From positions 1 through 17,888 of the forward strand of contig JAGOOJ010000013.1 in the NCBI GenBank assembly GCA_017992575.1: 17,888 nt of DNA, in the 5' to 3' direction. Positions 15,249-17,888 of the stretch are shown here, in pieces; position 1 is the stretch's first letter; every line of letters begins with the position of its first letter. The position numbers were made by a program, and so were the translations under genes. A model generated the notes under the pieces. It was not told the DNA's origin and searched no databases. It saw nothing but the letters and a program-made list of their open reading frames with translations. Source of the stretch: Candidatus Moraniibacteriota bacterium (GTDB lineage Bacteria; Patescibacteriota; Minisyncoccia; Moranbacterales; UBA1568).

Positions 15249-15257
15249 TGCTATAAT
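15249..15257 (+). promoter_or_regulatory. Extended -10 promoter of the FtsA-like gene
   Basis: TGC followed by a perfect TATAAT (15252-15257) forms an extended -10; the -35 region 16-18 bases upstream is poor. A start near 15264 gives a leader of about 65 bases to ATG 15329, among the longest in the window, with no obvious structure. Confidence 0.6.
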
Positions 15258-15328
15258 AGATTCAGAGGGGTACATAGTGTATAGCGTATCAAAACGCAAT
15301 CGCTCACGAAATAAAAAGTTGACCAGAT

Positions 15329-16594
15329 ATGGGTTTATTTTCGAAATTTTCTTTCAAGCAAGAAGTTGATTTGGTGCTTGCTTTGGATATTGGTACGGAA
15401 GTGGTCAAAGCGCTCATTTTGCGTATTGAAAAAAACGAACGCCGTGGGGTTGTTATTGGTGTTGGAAAAGTCGTACAAAAACTCGGAAATATGCAGAGTG
15501 GTGCTGTTTCTAATATTAGCGGAGTTATAGAATCATCTCGTCAGGCTATTGTGTTAGCGAAAGAAAAGGCGGGCATAAAAAATGTCGAAAAAAGCATCAT
15601 TGGTATCGCTGGTGAACTCGTCAAAGGAACGACGACGACCGTTCACTATGAGCGGGTCAATCCGGAAATGCACATTGGCGTTCCCGAACTCAAGATGATC
15701 ATTCAAAAGGTCCAGGAAAAGGCCTATGAACGCATCAAACGGCAGTTGTCTTGGGAAATGGGTAAGGATGACATTGATGTCAAACTCATTAATGCCGCTA
15801 TCGTTGATGTCCGGATTGATGGCTATCCAGTTGTTAACCCGGTCAATTTTCAGGGGAGAGACGTTTCTATGAGCGTATTCAACGCTTATGCGCCAATGAT
15901 TCACCTCGGTGCTTTACGAACTATCGCTGATGAGCTTGATCTCGACCTCCTCTCAATTGCTGCTGAACCGTACGCCGTGGCACGATCTGTCGAAGTAGAC
16001 GATATGATTGATTTCAGTGCTATTTTTATAGATATTGGTGGAGGGACGACAGATATCGCGGTTGTGCGTAACGGTGGTTTGGAAGGAACAAAGATGTTTG
16101 CCCTGGGGGGACGAGCTTTTACCAAGCGCTTGGCTCAAGAGTTCCAGCTCAGTTTTGATGTGGCAGAAAAAATGAAAATTGACTACGCCAACAATCGCCT
16201 CAAAAGTGAAGATGCCGAAAGAGTAGCTACCCTCTTTGCTGATGATTGTCGTATCTGGCTCGGTGGAGTCGAATTGTCACTCATGGAGTTTGCCGAAACC
16301 GATTTGCTTCCGCCACGTATATTTCTGTGTGGTGGCGGTTCCGCTCTGCCTGGTATCAAACAGGCACTGCTTTCTCAGGAATGGTCGACTTTTCCGTTTC
16401 CGAAGCTTCCTCAAGTGTCATTCTTACAACCGCGTGACGTGGCACGAATAGTAGATACCACTGGTGAACTCAATAATCCACAGGATATGACTCCGATAGG
16501 ATTGGCTCACTTGGCTTTGATTGAGGCTTTGGAAGAGGAAAAAATGCTCTCCAGTATACTCCGTCGGAGTATGGAAACTATTGAAAAAAACTAA
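15329..16594 (+). CDS. FtsA/PilM-like actin-fold ATPase
   Basis: This 421-residue member of the actin-like ATPase superfamily is closest to cell-division FtsA and pilus PilM. The phosphate-1 loop is LALDIGTEVVKAL (D20), phosphate-2 is FIDIGGGTTDIAVV (D235) and the adenosine loop is FLCGGGSALPGI (335-337). Between them, about 85-195, is an SHS2-type insert (VPELKMIIQKVQEKAYERI; INAAIVDVRIDGYPVVNP) where FtsA has its 1C domain. The usual FtsA C-terminal membrane helix is not evident; instead the N-terminus MGLFSKFSFK is hydrophobic and basic and could touch the membrane. In the family, FtsA tethers FtsZ and PilM organises a pilus platform. The next gene starts directly after this stop codon and encodes a single-pass membrane protein, a natural membrane partner. 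No ftsZ is in the window. Fold sure, role (division or envelope machine) open. Confidence 0.85.
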   Translation: MGLFSKFSFKQEVDLVLALDIGTEVVKALILRIEKNERRGVVIGVGKVVQKLGNMQSGAVSNISGVIESSRQAIVLAKEKAGIKNVEKSIIGIAGELVKGTTTTVHYERVNPEMHIGVPELKMIIQKVQEKAYERIKRQLSWEMGKDDIDVKLINAAIVDVRIDGYPVVNPVNFQGRDVSMSVFNAYAPMIHLGALRTIADELDLDLLSIAAEPYAVARSVEVDDMIDFSAIFIDIGGGTTDIAVVRNGGLEGTKMFALGGRAFTKRLAQEFQLSFDVAEKMKIDYANNRLKSEDAERVATLFADDCRIWLGGVELSLMEFAETDLLPPRIFLCGGGSALPGIKQALLSQEWSTFPFPKLPQVSFLQPRDVARIVDTTGELNNPQDMTPIGLAHLALIEALEEEKMLSSILRRSMETIEKN

Positions 16595-17888
16595 ATGCCT
16601 ATGCCTCAGAAATTTTATATCGAGAGCGACGAAGAAATTATCTCGGTTATCGGGCGTTTGCGTCATTCACAAAATGAGACAAATTACTTCGTTTTTCCGA
16701 AGCGCTCTTTGGTATTACAAAGTATTATCAATCTCAAATTATTTCAACGAGAAGCGCAAAAGTTAGGGAAAAAAGTTATCATCGTAACGCAGGATGAGGT
16801 TGGAATGATGTTAGCTGAAAAGGTCGGGCTTGCCACTGAGCGATACACCGATGATTTTTCACGAAAAACGTCCCATCTCGAATTGGTTGCCCCCATTGAA
16901 AGATCCGCAAAAAAAATTGATCTTCCAGAAACGCTTGCTTCAATTCCTAAACTTGAAGAATTGGGAAGTAACGATTTTTATTCAGCGCCATCAATCACTC
17001 CATCGCCAGTGCACAAAAAAGAAGAACGGGTGCTACGTGTGCGTAATGCTTCTCCAACGCCTCAAACAAGTCTCAATTCTAAACGCGTAGAGCAAGCACC
17101 ACCTCTTCGGGTTGCTCCGCGCCCATATCCGACCCCGTCAGGGAATCAGGTACGTCCTCTTTCGAAATCAAACCCTCTGCCTATAGGCTCGCTTCCTTCA
17201 AACACGCGTGATGATCGTCTCAAGAATTTCTTTGGAGGGGAAAAGCCGGTTGTCCCATCCATGCCCACCAAAGAGCGACCAGTAGAGCCGAAAGTAGCAG
17301 TCGCCTCAAGAAAAGTTGGTGGTATCTTTCTTTTTCTTGGAAGCGTCTCTCTCCTTTCTCTCCTTGGGGTTTTGGTGTACCTCTTCTTACCACGAGCCGA
17401 GATCCATGTGGTACCCTACAAAATGACGCGCAATGTCGATTTGCAATTTGAGGGACGTATCGAAGGTGTGCTTTCTGGAGAGGATACTCTTCCGGTCCGT
17501 GTTCTTGAAAAGGAACAAGAGGTGGTGTTTACCGTAGAGACCACTGGGGCGTCACTTGGTACAGCACAGAAAGCCCGCGGAACAGTCGTGATTTACAACA
17601 AATTTAGTACCGATCCTCAATCATTGGTCGCCACAACGCGCTTACAATCATCTGACGGGAAGGTGTTCCGACTCGTTACCGGGGTGACCGTTCCCGGAAT
17701 GACTGGTGGACAAGCAGGGGCCATAGAAGCTTCGGTAATAGCTGATCAACCGGGAGTGGCTTACAATATTACTGGGAGTACCTTTACCGTTCCAGGGTTT
17801 CAGGGAAGTCCGAAGTTTGAAAAATTCTCTGCTCAATCAAGCAAAGCGATGACCGGAGGGAGTGATGCTTCAGGGAGTGGTTTACGGG
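16595..17888 (+). CDS. Single-pass membrane protein with baseplate-J-like extracellular domain (partial)
   Basis: The frame is open from ATG 16595 to the right edge, 431 codons with no stop; a second ATG at 16601 is an equally good start (CCT-ATG). Residues about 3-85 form a small alpha/beta domain (FYIESDEEIISVIGRL, NYFVFPKRSLVLQSIINLKL, KKVIIVTQDEVGMMLAEKVG) that looks Rossmann-like and cytoplasmic. A long Pro/Ser/Arg-rich linker (about 120-235) leads to one transmembrane helix (about 241-266, GGIFLFLGSVSLLSLLGVLV). Outside, LPRAEIHVVPYKM begins a beta-rich region with ARGTVVIYNKFSTDPQSLVA, SSDGKVFRL and VPGMTGGQAGAIEASVIAD, which resembles the baseplate-J-like core seen in many CPR surface proteins. 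It begins on the base after the FtsA-like stop, so the two are co-translated. Function unknown. Confidence 0.8.
   Translation, partial: MPMPQKFYIESDEEIISVIGRLRHSQNETNYFVFPKRSLVLQSIINLKLFQREAQKLGKKVIIVTQDEVGMMLAEKVGLATERYTDDFSRKTSHLELVAPIERSAKKIDLPETLASIPKLEELGSNDFYSAPSITPSPVHKKEERVLRVRNASPTPQTSLNSKRVEQAPPLRVAPRPYPTPSGNQVRPLSKSNPLPIGSLPSNTRDDRLKNFFGGEKPVVPSMPTKERPVEPKVAVASRKVGGIFLFLGSVSLLSLLGVLVYLFLPRAEIHVVPYKMTRNVDLQFEGRIEGVLSGEDTLPVRVLEKEQEVVFTVETTGASLGTAQKARGTVVIYNKFSTDPQSLVATTRLQSSDGKVFRLVTGVTVPGMTGGQAGAIEASVIADQPGVAYNITGSTFTVPGFQGSPKFEKFSAQSSKAMTGGSDASGSGLR

Noticed and set aside
1..17888. Alternative genetic code with TGA read as glycine
   Set aside because: pgk and the MFS gene end at TGA where their families end, and no gene needs in-frame TGA.
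16595..17888. Prophage or contractile-injection baseplate gene
   Set aside because: The J-like region is attached to a transmembrane protein next to an FtsA-like gene, with no tail, sheath or capsid genes nearby.

Overview
The window looks like a chromosomal piece of a Candidate Phyla Radiation (Candidatus Patescibacteria) bacterium, most likely a Parcubacteria-type lineage using the standard bacterial code. The evidence is the gene mix: a DUF2207 protein with a poly-glycine tail, a small Ada-like (sunset-type) tail protein, a GH130 protein, a compact phosphoglycerate kinase, and an FtsA-like ATPase directly followed by a single-pass membrane protein with a baseplate-J-like domain. The lineage is an inference from protein style, because no 16S rRNA or other marker is in the window. 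TGA acts as a normal stop (pgk and the MFS gene end in it), which argues against the recoded Gracilibacteria/Absconditabacteria.

Layout. Bases 1-1871 (minus) hold most of a GH130-type glycoside phosphorylase/hydrolase whose C-terminus runs off the left edge. A 231-base divergent intergenic region carries its promoter and two tandem promoters for rplI. Next come rplI (bL9), a terminator, pyrG (CTP synthase) and a DUF2207 membrane protein, all plus strand, ending at a bidirectional terminator shared with the opposing gene rpmA (bL27, minus). rpmA and a small zinc-ribbon-like membrane protein are divergent genes served by two interlocked promoters. An MFS permease stands alone. A promoter-led run follows: scpA, scpB (SMC-kleisin partners for chromosome segregation) and a D,D-carboxypeptidase. 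Then come mraY (lipid I synthase), pgk and eno (lower glycolysis) and a PfkB sugar/nucleoside kinase, closely packed with an internal promoter at the pgk stop. A strong extended -10 promoter leads into the FtsA-like gene and the membrane protein that runs off the right edge.

How the genes work together. The window mixes translation (bL9, bL27), pyrimidine nucleotide supply (PyrG), chromosome condensation (ScpA/B), peptidoglycan precursor synthesis and trimming (MraY, D,D-carboxypeptidase) and ATP-yielding lower glycolysis (Pgk, Eno). It is core housekeeping rather than an accessory island; I see no mobile element, CRISPR array, tRNA or rRNA, and no gene-free stretch over 300 bases.

The most distinctive signals are at the expression level. 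None of the 16 gene starts has a Shine-Dalgarno sequence, and most have T at -1, often as CT-ATG. Most promoters found are extended -10 types; the 9-mer TGATATACT occurs at least three times, each upstream of a gene. The rpmA/small-protein promoters overlap so that each transcribes through the other. The best candidate for an undescribed system is the FtsA-like ATPase plus membrane protein pair at the right edge.
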